Notes: a model not told the origin generated them from the sequence alone. 35,036 bases of DNA from Candidatus Kerfeldbacteria bacterium (GCA_016204585.1 JACQKH010000033.1:1-35036), one strand, 5' to 3'; positions 13,546 through 21,265 are shown, counted from the first letter of the stretch. Made by a program: numbers and translations.

Positions 13546-14538
13546 TTGGCAAAACTTCCTCGAAAACGCGTGGCCTTGCTGTTTTCCGGCGGGACATTTT
13601 TGACCGAAAAACCGCGGCCCTGGGAAATCGTCAAGAAACCGGAGCACATGCGGCGCTGGCTGGACAACCTGTCAGAGATCAACGTCATTGCCGACGTTGA
13701 GCCGGTGTTCATTACCGGCAAGGGGACGCTGGAGATCGGGCCGGAAGACTGGCTGGCCATGGCCGAGGCGGTGCGTACTCATCACCAGTCGGTTGACGGT
13801 TTTGTCATTCTCCACGGCGTGGAGACTCTCCATTACACGGCCAACGCCTTGTCGCTGATGCTGCGCCGCCTCCCGTTTCCGGTGGTGGTTTCCGGTTCGC
13901 CGCTGCGCATTCCCGGCGTTGGCGTCCGACAGGTTGAGTTCGCGGCCAGGGCCAACATCATCAACGCCATTCAGGTGGCGGCGGCGGACGTGGCCGGCGT
14001 ATCGGTCGTGTTCGGGAACAGAATCATGTCCGCGGCCAAGGTCCAGCCAGCCATGGTCGAGGGCGCCTTTCAGCTGATGACCAATGAAGCGACGCTTCTC
14101 GGCCGGGTGGATTTCGGCACAAAGCTGTTCGAGAATCGGCCGCACCGTTCGCACAAGAAACCGCGCTGGTCAATCCACCTCGACCAGCACGTCTTCGTGA
14201 CCACCATCACCCCGGCAGTTTCCATCACCTCTTTCCGCTTGGCCCTCCGCGGCGATTTTCATGCCATCCTGGCGCGTCTCCATGAGTTGGTCTCACTGCC
14301 GGAGTACGTCGAGCGTGAGTTCCGACGCGCCCAGAAACAGGGGATACCGGTCATTCTCTCTTCGCGTCAGCCCATTCCCGGCACCGAGGAATTCATTTCG
14401 CTCCTCGGCGTCAGTCCGAGCATGGCCGTGGTCAAGACCATGTGGGCGCTCGGCGCCACGGCCGAGGTGGGCAAGCTTCGCAAACTGCTTGAACAAAACA
14501 TTGCCGGCGAGTTTATCCAGCCGAGAGGTGTTTCATGA
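13546..14538 (+). CDS. Asparaginase-like protein with altered catalytic residues
   Basis: A 330-residue protein of the asparaginase/glutaminase type (start TTG 13546 after AAGGGA). The N-terminal SGGTF carries the first catalytic Thr (Thr17). The second motif, usually HGTDTM, reads HGVETL here (Val92, Glu93), so the second catalytic Thr and its Asp are replaced. Lys165 in SAAKVQP is at the place of the usual catalytic Lys. YTANALSLML and the overall length fit the family. It may have a different reaction, weak activity or a binding role, and ordinary asparaginase activity should not be assumed. Its stop overlaps the next gene by 4 nt. Confidence 0.75.
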   Translation: MAKLPRKRVALLFSGGTFLTEKPRPWEIVKKPEHMRRWLDNLSEINVIADVEPVFITGKGTLEIGPEDWLAMAEAVRTHHQSVDGFVILHGVETLHYTANALSLMLRRLPFPVVVSGSPLRIPGVGVRQVEFAARANIINAIQVAAADVAGVSVVFGNRIMSAAKVQPAMVEGAFQLMTNEATLLGRVDFGTKLFENRPHRSHKKPRWSIHLDQHVFVTTITPAVSITSFRLALRGDFHAILARLHELVSLPEYVEREFRRAQKQGIPVILSSRQPIPGTEEFISLLGVSPSMAVVKTMWALGATAEVGKLRKLLEQNIAGEFIQPRGVS

Positions 14539-15143
14539 TTAGAGCGTACTTCTACGGTCCGCCGACGACCAAGCGCGATCTGAATGACGTCTACGAAGTA
14601 ATCAAGGACGTCTGTCAGCGCGCCGACGTCGCCCTCTCGACCAATACCGAAAAGGAAGAGATCAACTTGCCGTCGGAAACGATTGCCGAGCACCGGGCCA
14701 CCGGCGTGCCGCTGCTCGACGCGATGCAGGCCATTCTGGTGGAAGGTACAACACCTGATCCGCAAGCCGGATATTTACTGGCGTATGCCTTGGCTGAGAA
14801 GCGACCGCTGCTGTATCTCTACAGCCGCGGCGAGGTGGCACCGGACGTGCTGCGCTATTTGAATCTCAAAGACATTCCCAAGCACATCGTCATTGCCACC
14901 TATTCCAAAGACCGGGTCGAGAAGCTGGTCGAGGACTTCCTGCGTCAGCTCGGCGACATCAAGATCCGCGAAGTGGCGCGGATCAAATTCACCCTGCGGT
15001 TGACGCGGACGATTGACGACTACCTTGATTTCAAAACGCGGAACACCAAACTGTCGAAAGCCGACTTCCTGCGCGAGGACATGGACAAGCGGATGAAGGC
15101 GGACGAGGAGTTCCAGCAGCATTTGCGGAAGAGGAGGGGATAG
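14535..15143 (+). CDS. Nucleoside 2-deoxyribosyltransferase-like protein with RHH-like tail
   Basis: A 202-residue soluble protein overlapping the asparaginase-like gene by 4 nt. The first 130 residues resemble the NDT fold (start IRAYFYGPPTTKRDLNDVY; later EGTTPDPQAGYLLAYALAEK). In NDTs the latter segment carries a catalytic Glu (..GxELgyA..); here that place reads GYLLAYA, so Leu seems to replace it. The last 55 residues, KFTLRLTRTIDDYLDFKTRN then LSKADFLREDMDKR, resemble a ribbon-helix-helix unit. Together this suggests a nucleotide-binding regulator rather than an enzyme. Both members of the coupled pair having changed catalytic residues is notable. Confidence 0.65.
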   Translation: MIRAYFYGPPTTKRDLNDVYEVIKDVCQRADVALSTNTEKEEINLPSETIAEHRATGVPLLDAMQAILVEGTTPDPQAGYLLAYALAEKRPLLYLYSRGEVAPDVLRYLNLKDIPKHIVIATYSKDRVEKLVEDFLRQLGDIKIREVARIKFTLRLTRTIDDYLDFKTRNTKLSKADFLREDMDKRMKADEEFQQHLRKRRG

Positions 15144-15361
15144 GGGAGGGCAGGTTTTAGGTGTTAGGTTTTAGGGGGTTAGGGGTTAGCTTCGTTAGCT
15201 TTTTATTCTACCCAGCGCGCACTTAAGTGCGCGCGCAGTATAAAATCCAGCACCGGCTTTCTAGTCGGTGCGAGTTTAGAAGTTAGAAGGACGTGGAGGC
15301 CCCTCTCCGTCGTCCCGTCGCGCTTCGCTATTGGGACTTCCCCCTGATTTCAGGGGGAGGG
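15144..15361. repeat. Non-coding region with TTAGG-like repeats, palindrome and hairpins
   Basis: No gene. 15152-15190 consists of degenerate TTAGG/TTAGGGG units with several G-runs. 15215-15234 is a perfect 20-bp palindrome (GCGCGCACTTAAGTGCGCGC). 15250-15271 is a hairpin (GCACCG with CGGTGC). It lies between the 3' end of a plus-strand operon and a minus-strand operon. Confidence 0.6.
15312..15358. repeat. Double-hairpin element, second copy
   Basis: GTCCC (15312-15316) pairs with GGGAC (15333-15337), followed by TCCCCCTGA (15339-15347) with TCAGGGGGA (15350-15358), loop of 2 nt. Same order and architecture as 7445-7500, with diverged sequence. Confidence 0.45.
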
Positions 15362-15400
15362 TATAAAGAAACCCCTCGACTCCGAAGAATCGAGGGGGTT
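15362..15400 (-). terminator. Rho-independent terminator of the secreted-protein operon
   Basis: On the minus strand CCCCTCGATTC pairs with GAGTCGAGGGG (one G-U), followed by TTTCTTTATA. It lies 15 nt after the stop of the M23 peptidase gene. Confidence 0.75.
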
Positions 15401-15414
15401 AAGGTGAAGGTGCG

Positions 15415-17154
15415 TTACTGATAGGCCACGATCCGGACATTCCGGATGTCGAAGCCGTCAGCAGTTGAAGCGCGAACGAACTTGAGGCTGGAGAAGCTTT
15501 CCAGCTGCCCGGCCGTGACCGTGAACGGCGCGCTCCAGAAGGTGCGCCATTCGTTGTCGGTTGAGGCCGGCAGGTTCGAGGCGTTGATGACCAGGCCGAG
15601 GTCGGACGCCGGATTGGTCGTGCCGAAACCGAGTTTCATCTCAGTCGCCGCCGTGGAACGATACTCGAAGCCGATGCTGTACGTCCTGCCTGGCTTGAGC
15701 ATGTCTCGCACTGGCTGACCAACCGATGACCACGGCGCGGACGTTGCATCCGGCAGCGTCTGCAGATTCGACGATGCCGCCGGGTAGCACGTTGTCGACG
15801 GAACGCAGGTGTGAGGAATTTCTCGTCCGGGGCAGGGGCTAGAGGTCAGAGTGAATGTCACCGGTGCGGCACTGGCACTATTCCCGACGTTGTCGACCGC
15901 CCGAACGTTAAACGTGTTCGTGCCCTGTTGGGTCGCCCACGGTCCAGATGGGACAGACGTTGTTGTGGTGAACGTCTCACCGCCACCGTTGACGCTCCAG
16001 TAGTACCTGTAGAACCCGCTATGCTCGTCCGTGGAAGCCGTCCAGCTGAACGAGAAACTGTTGGTGTTGTTCGTGCTGGGGTCCACGGAAGCCACGGGCT
16101 GTGTCGGCGGTGTTGCATCGGTGCGGACGGTGAAGTTGACGCCACCCCATCCGTCCATACAACCGCCGGAGTACCACGGTGCAACCCACTGAACGCACTC
16201 GCCAGTTGTGCTTGTAGCTCGAGCCACAAACTGGAACCGAGCAGTGCTGTTGGTCGGAACCGACGTCTGCTGCGCCGGTCCTATGCGCTGGCGATTGGTC
16301 CAGGTCGACGCGTCATAGGCGCAGAAGCTGGTGACGAGACTGCACGTACCAGACACTGACCGCAGTTCAACGTAGTTGGGATTTGTCACACCCCCGCTGT
16401 TCTCCCATGTCGTGGAACCCACGTTCCGGTAGTCAACCCAGAGCGTGTAGGTTCCGTTCGGTGGCAGCCAGGTGGTGATGGAGACGTTCTGGCCGACGAG
16501 TTGAGCCGCAAACTGAACTGCACCTGGACGATTAGCGTTGATGAATACAGTTGGTTCAATGTATCTGGCGCGAACCCAGTCCTCGTCGTTTCCGCCACCA
16601 CTGTCCGTGGGGAAGAAACAGGCGGCCAGATTGGCGCTTCTGATCTCGAAGTGCAGGTGACAGGGGGCTCCATTCAATCCCTTATCCGAGACTGTTCCAA
16701 TCTGGTCACCTCTTTGAACATTCGAACCAACGACTATGCCTGGCCAAGCGTTATCCATGTGCCCATATACCGAGTACAGGGTGCCGTACCCGGGAACGTT
16801 ATCATGGCGAATGACTAACGTCCCCCAAGAACACGAGGATGGCACGGAAGTCACCTGACCGTCGGCCATAGCACGAACTATTTCGCCACAGTCCGTATTA
16901 CCCCCAGTGTTTTTGTTCCAATCTTCGCCTGGATGCAGTACACACCCTATGCTCCCGCCGTAGTTGTTGGGCTCGAGAAAGCCGAGTCCATCACTACAAC
17001 TGAAGTCGGTACAGCTTGTGCTAAAGCATCCGTGCCCCCTGTTCCAGCCGTTTCCATTGGGATAACCAACTGGATAGTCCGCACCATCGAACGTCCATCC
17101 CATCCCCGGAACCATCAGGATTCCGGCCACGAAAAGCATCATGAGACGCTTCAT
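15415..17154 (-). CDS. Exported M23-family metallopeptidase with C-terminal beta domains
   Basis: A 579-residue protein with signal peptide (LMMLFVAGILMVPGMGW). Residues about 70-175 are an M23 (LytM) peptidase: HPGED (His75, Asp78), YGH (His132) and HLH (His166, His168) give the zinc and catalytic set. It would cut peptide cross-bridges in cell wall peptidoglycan, of itself or of other cells. Residues about 210-450 hold two Ig/FN3-like segments, one with WVDYRNVGSTTWENSGGV and one with WTASTDEHSGFYRYYWSVNG. The last about 110 residues look like a carbohydrate-binding type beta domain ending DGFDIRNVRIVAYQ. AGGAGGAC precedes the ATG. It is the last gene of a three-gene minus-strand unit. Confidence 0.85.
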   Translation of the reverse strand: MKRLMMLFVAGILMVPGMGWTFDGADYPVGYPNGNGWNRGHGCFSTSCTDFSCSDGLGFLEPNNYGGSIGCVLHPGEDWNKNTGGNTDCGEIVRAMADGQVTSVPSSCSWGTLVIRHDNVPGYGTLYSVYGHMDNAWPGIVVGSNVQRGDQIGTVSDKGLNGAPCHLHFEIRSANLAACFFPTDSGGGNDEDWVRARYIEPTVFINANRPGAVQFAAQLVGQNVSITTWLPPNGTYTLWVDYRNVGSTTWENSGGVTNPNYVELRSVSGTCSLVTSFCAYDASTWTNRQRIGPAQQTSVPTNSTARFQFVARATSTTGECVQWVAPWYSGGCMDGWGGVNFTVRTDATPPTQPVASVDPSTNNTNSFSFSWTASTDEHSGFYRYYWSVNGGGETFTTTTSVPSGPWATQQGTNTFNVRAVDNVGNSASAAPVTFTLTSSPCPGREIPHTCVPSTTCYPAASSNLQTLPDATSAPWSSVGQPVRDMLKPGRTYSIGFEYRSTAATEMKLGFGTTNPASDLGLVINASNLPASTDNEWRTFWSAPFTVTAGQLESFSSLKFVRASTADGFDIRNVRIVAYQ

Positions 17155-17165
17155 GGTCGTCCTCC

Positions 17166-18869
17166 TTACCTAGGACCAGTCGCGCTGATGCGCTCCGGTT
17201 CACGGCTGGCCTTAGCCGTGGTCGGTTCGGGCTGGTTGAGGTACACGTCCTCATAGCCCTTCTGCCGCGCATGGACGGTCCAGTAGAACTCGGTGTTCGA
17301 GCCGCTGGGGTCAATGATGATGAACCCGAGTTGACCCGGCACGGCGTACCAGTTCCCGTGTGGGCCATAGAAGACGACCGACGCGACCTCGAGCGGGTAT
17401 TGCTCGTCGATGGTCACGCCAGCCAGCCACTTCCGGTCCAGTTCGACATGGCAGCGGCCTTTGTTCAGCCTGGATCGGCCGCTGGTCGAGAAGATGGCCT
17501 CTCCCGATTCGACCGCGTTGTAGTACAGGTCACCGAACTTGTCGTCGTGAACGAGGCGACACTTGGTGCCGGTGGCGGTGAAGTTGCCGTTGACATAGAG
17601 CTTGTTCGCGCCCGGAAAGAATGAACCAATCCCAACGTTTCCCGTAGTGCGCGATAGGAAGATCCCGCTCCCTCCGTCGTAGTTGATCGAGAACCCAAGA
17701 GAGTTGACCTCCATCGACTGGCTTACGCCCGCATTCGGTTCACGAATCAGGATCTGCGGATTCGGCGCGATTATCTGGAGTTTTGCCGAGGGATCGCCAG
17801 TGGACGTTCCACCAATGAACACGTTTCCCACATTGGTGTTATACGCGTCGTTCCCGTTAGCCGCCCATAGCGATGCGCCTGCTGCCGTAGCTTGTGTGCT
17901 GCCGTCCGGAAAAACGAAGCCACCGGTCGAAGAACGGATACTTCCGGCTACATCGAGCTTATGAGCTGACGTGGGTGCCGTTCCGATCCCGACTTCCCGG
18001 GAGAAATAGCCCTGGCCCTCGTAGCCCAGGAACGCGAGATCTTGTGTACCGTCCGAACTCTTGACTCCGATACCCTTGCCTCGGCTCTGGACTCCGACGG
18101 CTTCTCCCATCCGTACGACGCCATTTGAGGATTGAAACACGTCGTCAGGATCAGTGAGAGAAACGCTCCCCCGTACTTGGAGTCGGTTCGTCGGCATTGT
18201 TGTGCCAATACCGACGTTACCGCCGGTAAAGGTAGCCGCGTTTGCTCCGCCGGAACCGAGGTTCTGGACGTTGACGTGCAGCCCCGTAACGTTGCCGGTA
18301 CTGCCGGTTCCGTAAAGGGCTTGCAAGTAGTTGGCGGTGTAACTGCCGGTCACTCCCGTACCATAGTCGGCCTGGCTGTTGATCGCCCGGTTGTAGGGGT
18401 TCTCTCCATTAGTGAGGACCGATAGAGTGGCTCCGGACGCAGACGTCCCGACGCCAACTTTCCCGCTTGTCCGCCATACATCCGTCCCGTCCGTGGACCA
18501 GAGGTTGTCCGTCCCGGTTACGGTGAGTTGCGGCTGCGGGTAGTAGGCGATGCGTGGCGACAGTGTTGTGCCATCAACTGTGGTTTCGAGCCAGGCCCCC
18601 GAAGAGGTGAAGACCGTGTCGGGAATCGGCGTGTTCTGACCGAGCGTGGCCGAGAACAGGAAGCTCTGGACGTGGATCGTGTCCGTTTCGGTCCAGAGCA
18701 CGTTGCCGCCAGTCGGCGCGTTATAGAAGGTGAACACCGTCGGGTGATCGCCGTCCATCGGCCCACCGCCGTTAGCGAGATGACCCTGAATGCTCAACTT
18801 GCCCGCCGTGGCCGAAGCGACCGAGGCGAGCATGAACATCGCGAACAGCAACAGCATCTGCTTCTTCAT
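17166..18869 (-). CDS. Exported tail-fibre-like repeat protein
   Basis: A 567-residue protein with signal peptide (MLLLFAMFMLASVASATA). The N-terminal 100 residues are a beta domain (KLSIQGHLANGG, later FLFSATLGQNTPIPD). From about 130 on it repeats the pattern VGIGT..(P)..KL.V.G: VGVGTSASGATLSV, VGIGTTMPTNRLQVRG, VGIGTAPTSAHKLDVAG, VGIGSFFPGANKLYVNG. One repeat is followed by FVFPDGSTQATAA. These motifs are typical of trimeric phage tail fibres and of large secreted proteins in candidate-phylum genomes. No S74 peptidase motif is seen. The C-terminus is a distinct 130-residue domain. Probably a surface adhesin or fibre. It lies 11 nt before the M23 gene. Confidence 0.8.
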   Translation of the reverse strand: MKKQMLLLFAMFMLASVASATAGKLSIQGHLANGGGPMDGDHPTVFTFYNAPTGGNVLWTETDTIHVQSFLFSATLGQNTPIPDTVFTSSGAWLETTVDGTTLSPRIAYYPQPQLTVTGTDNLWSTDGTDVWRTSGKVGVGTSASGATLSVLTNGENPYNRAINSQADYGTGVTGSYTANYLQALYGTGSTGNVTGLHVNVQNLGSGGANAATFTGGNVGIGTTMPTNRLQVRGSVSLTDPDDVFQSSNGVVRMGEAVGVQSRGKGIGVKSSDGTQDLAFLGYEGQGYFSREVGIGTAPTSAHKLDVAGSIRSSTGGFVFPDGSTQATAAGASLWAANGNDAYNTNVGNVFIGGTSTGDPSAKLQIIAPNPQILIREPNAGVSQSMEVNSLGFSINYDGGSGIFLSRTTGNVGIGSFFPGANKLYVNGNFTATGTKCRLVHDDKFGDLYYNAVESGEAIFSTSGRSRLNKGRCHVELDRKWLAGVTIDEQYPLEVASVVFYGPHGNWYAVPGQLGFIIIDPSGSNTEFYWTVHARQKGYEDVYLNQPEPTTAKASREPERISATGPR

Positions 18870-18912
18870 GATGTGCTCCTTGATAGTGATCCTTCAGCGT
18901 GCGCTTTAGGAT

Positions 18913-18933
18913 GATTTCGCTTGCAGCGAAATC
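18913..18933 (-). terminator. Hairpin at the 3' end of the first operon gene
   Basis: GATTTCGCT (18913-18921) pairs with AGCGAAATC (18925-18933). It overlaps the stop codon at 18932-18934 and has no T-run, so partial termination or mRNA protection is more likely than full termination. Confidence 0.4.
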
Positions 18934-19465
18934 ACTTGAGCATGACGACTTTGCGGGTCGCCGTGTAGGGTCCGGCCTGGAACTTTGTGAAGTAGACGCC
19001 GGCGCCGGAGGGGGTGCCGTTGTCGCTTCGTCCGTCCCAGACGGCCGTGTACAGTCCGGCTGACTTCGATTCGCTAACCAGCGTCTTGACTAGACGCCCG
19101 TTGATGTCATAGATGCCGATGAAGACCGGCACTGACTGGCCTTGCGGGATGGCATAGGATACCGTCGTCCGGGTGGTGAAGGGATTGGGGCCGGTCTGAC
19201 GCAGCGCATACTGGACCGGCAGCGACCGATCACCGACGCCGACGTTGACCGTCATGATGCTCCACCAGTAGCCGTAGTCGAGCGTGGTCGCGCCGTTGTT
19301 TCCGGTGCCGATGATCGGCTCGCCGATGGTCATGCGCATGACGAGACGCCCGTTGCTCGCCTGTCCTCCGCCCGGGCCGATGACGACCTGGTCGAGGACC
19401 GGCGCGGCGTTGGCCATCGAGACCATGACCAGCATGAACAAACCGAACAACATTGTCCGCTTCAT
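18932..19465 (-). CDS. Exported protein with FlgD/T9SS-type C-terminal Ig domain
   Basis: A 177-residue protein with a signal peptide ending in MANA (residue 20). Residues about 20-85 are a Gly/Ser-rich beta segment. Residues about 90-177 match the C-terminal domain common to FlgD-like and type IX secretion cargo proteins. GPNPF is followed by strand TTVSYAIPQGQSVPVFIGIYD, the motif NGRLVKTL, AVWDGRSDNGTPSGAGVYF, and the terminal KVVMLK. That domain is typical of the Bacteroidota/FCB group, where it sorts or anchors proteins at the outer surface. Its presence here is unusual for a candidate-phylum genome and suggests transfer or convergent use. GGAGA precedes the ATG. First gene of the unit. 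Confidence 0.8.
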   Translation of the reverse strand: MKRTMLFGLFMLVMVSMANAAPVLDQVVIGPGGGQASNGRLVMRMTIGEPIIGTGNNGATTLDYGYWWSIMTVNVGVGDRSLPVQYALRQTGPNPFTTRTTVSYAIPQGQSVPVFIGIYDINGRLVKTLVSESKSAGLYTAVWDGRSDNGTPSGAGVYFTKFQAGPYTATRKVVMLK

Positions 19466-19562
19466 GACTGTTCTCCTTTCAGGAGAGTTGGACTGCTGTT
19501 ATTACCTGCGCACCAGTCCTCATTTCGTCTTTCGACTCAAGGTCGTCCGGTGCGGGGTCTGC

Positions 19563-19586
19563 GTTCCGCATCGTTTGATGCGGAAC
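19563..19586 (-). promoter_or_regulatory. Leader hairpin of the secreted-protein operon
   Basis: A perfect 10-bp stem with a 4-nt loop (GTTCCGCATC at 19563-19572 with GATGCGGAAC at 19577-19586), about 100 nt before the first start codon on the minus strand. Confidence 0.45.
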
Positions 19587-19629
19587 TTGATTCAGTTGTC
19601 AACCAACCTGCCGTAACAACCGCATATGT

Positions 19630-19658
19630 TCTTTACAGGCGAATAGTCAGTATGTCAA
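19630..19658 (-). promoter_or_regulatory. Possible promoter of the secreted-protein operon
   Basis: On the minus strand TTGACA (19658-19653), a 17-nt spacer and TAAAGA (19635-19630). The -35 is consensus, the -10 weak. Leader of about 150 nt to the ATG at 19465. Confidence 0.4.
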
Positions 19659-19702
19659 CTGGTGAAAAGTACCCTGATTTTTTGCTTCAGCAAGGTTTTT
19701 TC

Positions 19703-19731
19703 TTGACAGCTAGTTCAGTGCACGCTAGGAT
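19703..19731 (+). promoter_or_regulatory. Promoter-like sequence facing a non-coding region
   Basis: TTGACA (19703-19708), 17-nt spacer, TAGGAT (19726-19731). Downstream there is no convincing gene for 360 nt, only the repeats at 19746-19861, so any transcript would be non-coding at its start. Confidence 0.4.
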
Positions 19732-19745
19732 GAAGTCAGAAATGA

Positions 19746-19861
19746 GCCGTCGCTAAAAAGCAGCGCCGTCGCAAAATAACATCAACAATCAAAAACCCGA
19801 AAAAACTCGAGGAATACTTCATCAAATTTGAGACGTCGCGAATAAGCGCCGTCGCGAAAAG
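19746..19861 (+). repeat. Two copies of a GCCGTCGC-type repeat
   Basis: GCCGTCGCTAAAAAGCAGCG (then CCGTCGCAAAAT, to 19777) and GACGTCGCGAATAAGCGCCG (then TCGCGAAAAG, to 19861) are diverged direct repeats 86 nt apart. Each contains two copies of CGTCGC separated by an A-rich stretch. Function unknown. Confidence 0.45.
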
Positions 19862-20095
19862 AGTGGATAACGTGCTAACAATTGCCATCATGACCAGATT
19901 CAACATCGCCAAGCGTCATCAAAAGCCCGATCCAGCCGGGCCGGTCAGTCATTTCCAGCGCATCATCGCCACGATTCCGTGGTTGTCAACCTCGCCGCGC
20001 CTTTCCACCGACCCCGCGCCCTTGTCTCGGGGTCGCAGTGTTTTAAAGCCGCGGAAAGCCCGGCAGGGCAAGGCATCCTGGGAGGTGTTAGTTCC

Positions 20096-20188
20096 ATGAT
20101 TCGCACATCGCCGCTTAACCATATAAATTACCTCGCGCTCGCGCTGATTCTTGGACTGATTCTCAGATTTCTGACGATGTCGAGGTAG
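20096..20188 (+). CDS. Possible 30-aa single-pass membrane peptide
   Basis: ATG 20096 preceded by GGGAGG at 9-10 nt opens 30 codons to TAG at 20186. The peptide has one hydrophobic run (YLALALILGLILRFL). The pattern NxxNYLALALILG resembles the signal segment at the start of large exported proteins in candidate-phylum genomes. It may therefore be a broken remnant of one, or a genuine small membrane peptide. Nothing in the flanks continues the frame. The call rests on the Shine-Dalgarno and hydrophobicity only. Confidence 0.35.
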   Translation: MIRTSPLNHINYLALALILGLILRFLTMSR

Positions 20189-20390
20189 CTCCCGCACGTC
20201 CCGCCTTCCCGAGTTGCGGTGGCACCCGGGAGAGCGGAAATGCCGATATCTCCACTTGCACATTACAAACAGCCATGCACCACGCGCTTCGCTTGGATGC
20301 ACGGTGAAAGGGAGGTGACTTAGGCCCGTTAGACTGAGGTTGACGTTTGATGCAGAAGTTGGAATGGCGATGTTGAGAAAGGAGAACACA

Positions 20391-20846
20391 ATGAAGTGCC
20401 TCAGGCCCGTGGCAGCGGGATTGGTCCTGCTCGTCACGGGCGTCATGAACCCGGTCGCAGCGCAGGCGGCAGCGGTGTCGGGAAACGTCATGCTCGGAAC
20501 GAAGTCGGCGCAGGCGGTGGTCGCAGCGGTGCCGTTCGATTCTTCCACCGGCACCATCGACGCCGACCGCGCCGTGACGGTCTTTACCGGACTCAACGGT
20601 CGGTTCACCATCACTCCGCCGAGCGAGCAGTTCATGCTCGTGGCGTGGAATGGCGAGGAAGGAGCAATTATTCTCGATCCGACCGACGGTCAGATCGTTC
20701 ACCTTCAAACATTAGCACTGCCCACCTACGCACCGGCTACTACCTACTGCTCGTGCCGGCGACTGTTCTGGAATCTCTACTGGACCTGCATGTGGACAGA
20801 CGTGCTGAACCTCGGTTGCGGCCCCTCGTGGGGTTGCGGCTGCTAG
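20391..20846 (+). CDS. Secreted protein with Cys/Trp-rich tail
   Basis: A 151-residue protein from ATG 20391, with AAAGGAGAA eight nt upstream. A signal peptide (cleavage likely after VAAQA, residue 26) is followed by an 80-residue beta domain. This starts AVSGNVMLGTKSAQAVVAAV and contains GRFTITPPSEQFMLVAWNG, like small carboxypeptidase-regulatory or Ig-like folds that carry surface cargo. The last 35 residues are packed with Cys and Trp (YCSCRRLFWNLYWTCMW, then LGCGPSWGCGC), six Cys in all. That tail could form disulfides or bind metal. I know no family for it. It resembles a small toxin-like or surface-binding tip only in composition. Confidence 0.7.
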   Translation: MKCLRPVAAGLVLLVTGVMNPVAAQAAAVSGNVMLGTKSAQAVVAAVPFDSSTGTIDADRAVTVFTGLNGRFTITPPSEQFMLVAWNGEEGAIILDPTDGQIVHLQTLALPTYAPATTYCSCRRLFWNLYWTCMWTDVLNLGCGPSWGCGC

Positions 20847-20905
20847 CGGCGGTCGGGGATGATGGAGTAATTCCATGATCCCCGCCGCACTTCTTTTCCC
20901 TCTTA
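20846..20905 (+). terminator. Rho-independent terminator
   Basis: A long stem (GCGGC with GCCGC, then GGGGATGATGGA with TCCATGATCCCC, one mismatch) over 20846-20888, followed by a pyrimidine-rich stretch with TTCTTTT. It ends the Cys-rich protein gene. Confidence 0.75.
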
Positions 20906-20917
20906 TATTCCCAAGTC

Positions 20918-21193
20918 ATGAGAAAGGTAATCCTTATGAATAAACAACAACTTCTTGTTTCCATCCCGCTCTTTCTGGCGCTCTATCTTCTTCCGCCGCT
21001 CATCATGAGTGCGGTCGGAATACGCGGAATCGCGCTCTTGATTGCCAGCTGGGTTTCGTTCGTTGTCCAAATTCTTGTCACCATAGTGTTTTTTCGAGCA
21101 CGTCAAACCACGGCTGGATTCGTCGGAACTGTCACCGTAATGATTCAGGTGGTCTTATATATCGTGAGCAACTTCCTCGTCCTCGGTCGGTAA
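20918..21193 (+). CDS. Small membrane protein, three helices
   Basis: A 91-residue protein if started at ATG 20918, which has TATATT eight nt upstream. It is 85 residues if started at ATG 20936, which has AAGG eight nt upstream. Either is possible. Three hydrophobic helices are seen (QQLLVSIPLFLALYLLPPLI, IALLIASWVSFVVQILVTIV and VGTVTVMIQVVLYIVSNFLV) with almost no soluble part. No family recognised. It lies 70 nt before ssb, but a hairpin at 21205-21229 separates the two. Confidence 0.6.
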   Translation: MRKVILMNKQQLLVSIPLFLALYLLPPLIMSAVGIRGIALLIASWVSFVVQILVTIVFFRARQTTAGFVGTVTVMIQVVLYIVSNFLVLGR

Positions 21194-21204
21194 TTTTTCC
21201 GCCC

Positions 21205-21229
21205 TCACGACTCCCGGTGGCAGTCGTGA
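21205..21229 (+). terminator. Hairpin between membrane protein and ssb
   Basis: TCACGACT (21205-21212) pairs with AGTCGTGA (21222-21229), 8 bp with a 9-nt loop and no T-run after it. Possibly a weak terminator or an ssb leader hairpin. Confidence 0.35.
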
Positions 21230-21265
21230 TGACAGAATCGGTGGTGCGTAAAGAAAGGAAGGCAT

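Noticed and set aside
19863-20099. 78-codon plus-strand frame
   Set aside because: No Shine-Dalgarno, no recognisable features and a basic, Pro/Ser-rich shadow-like product.
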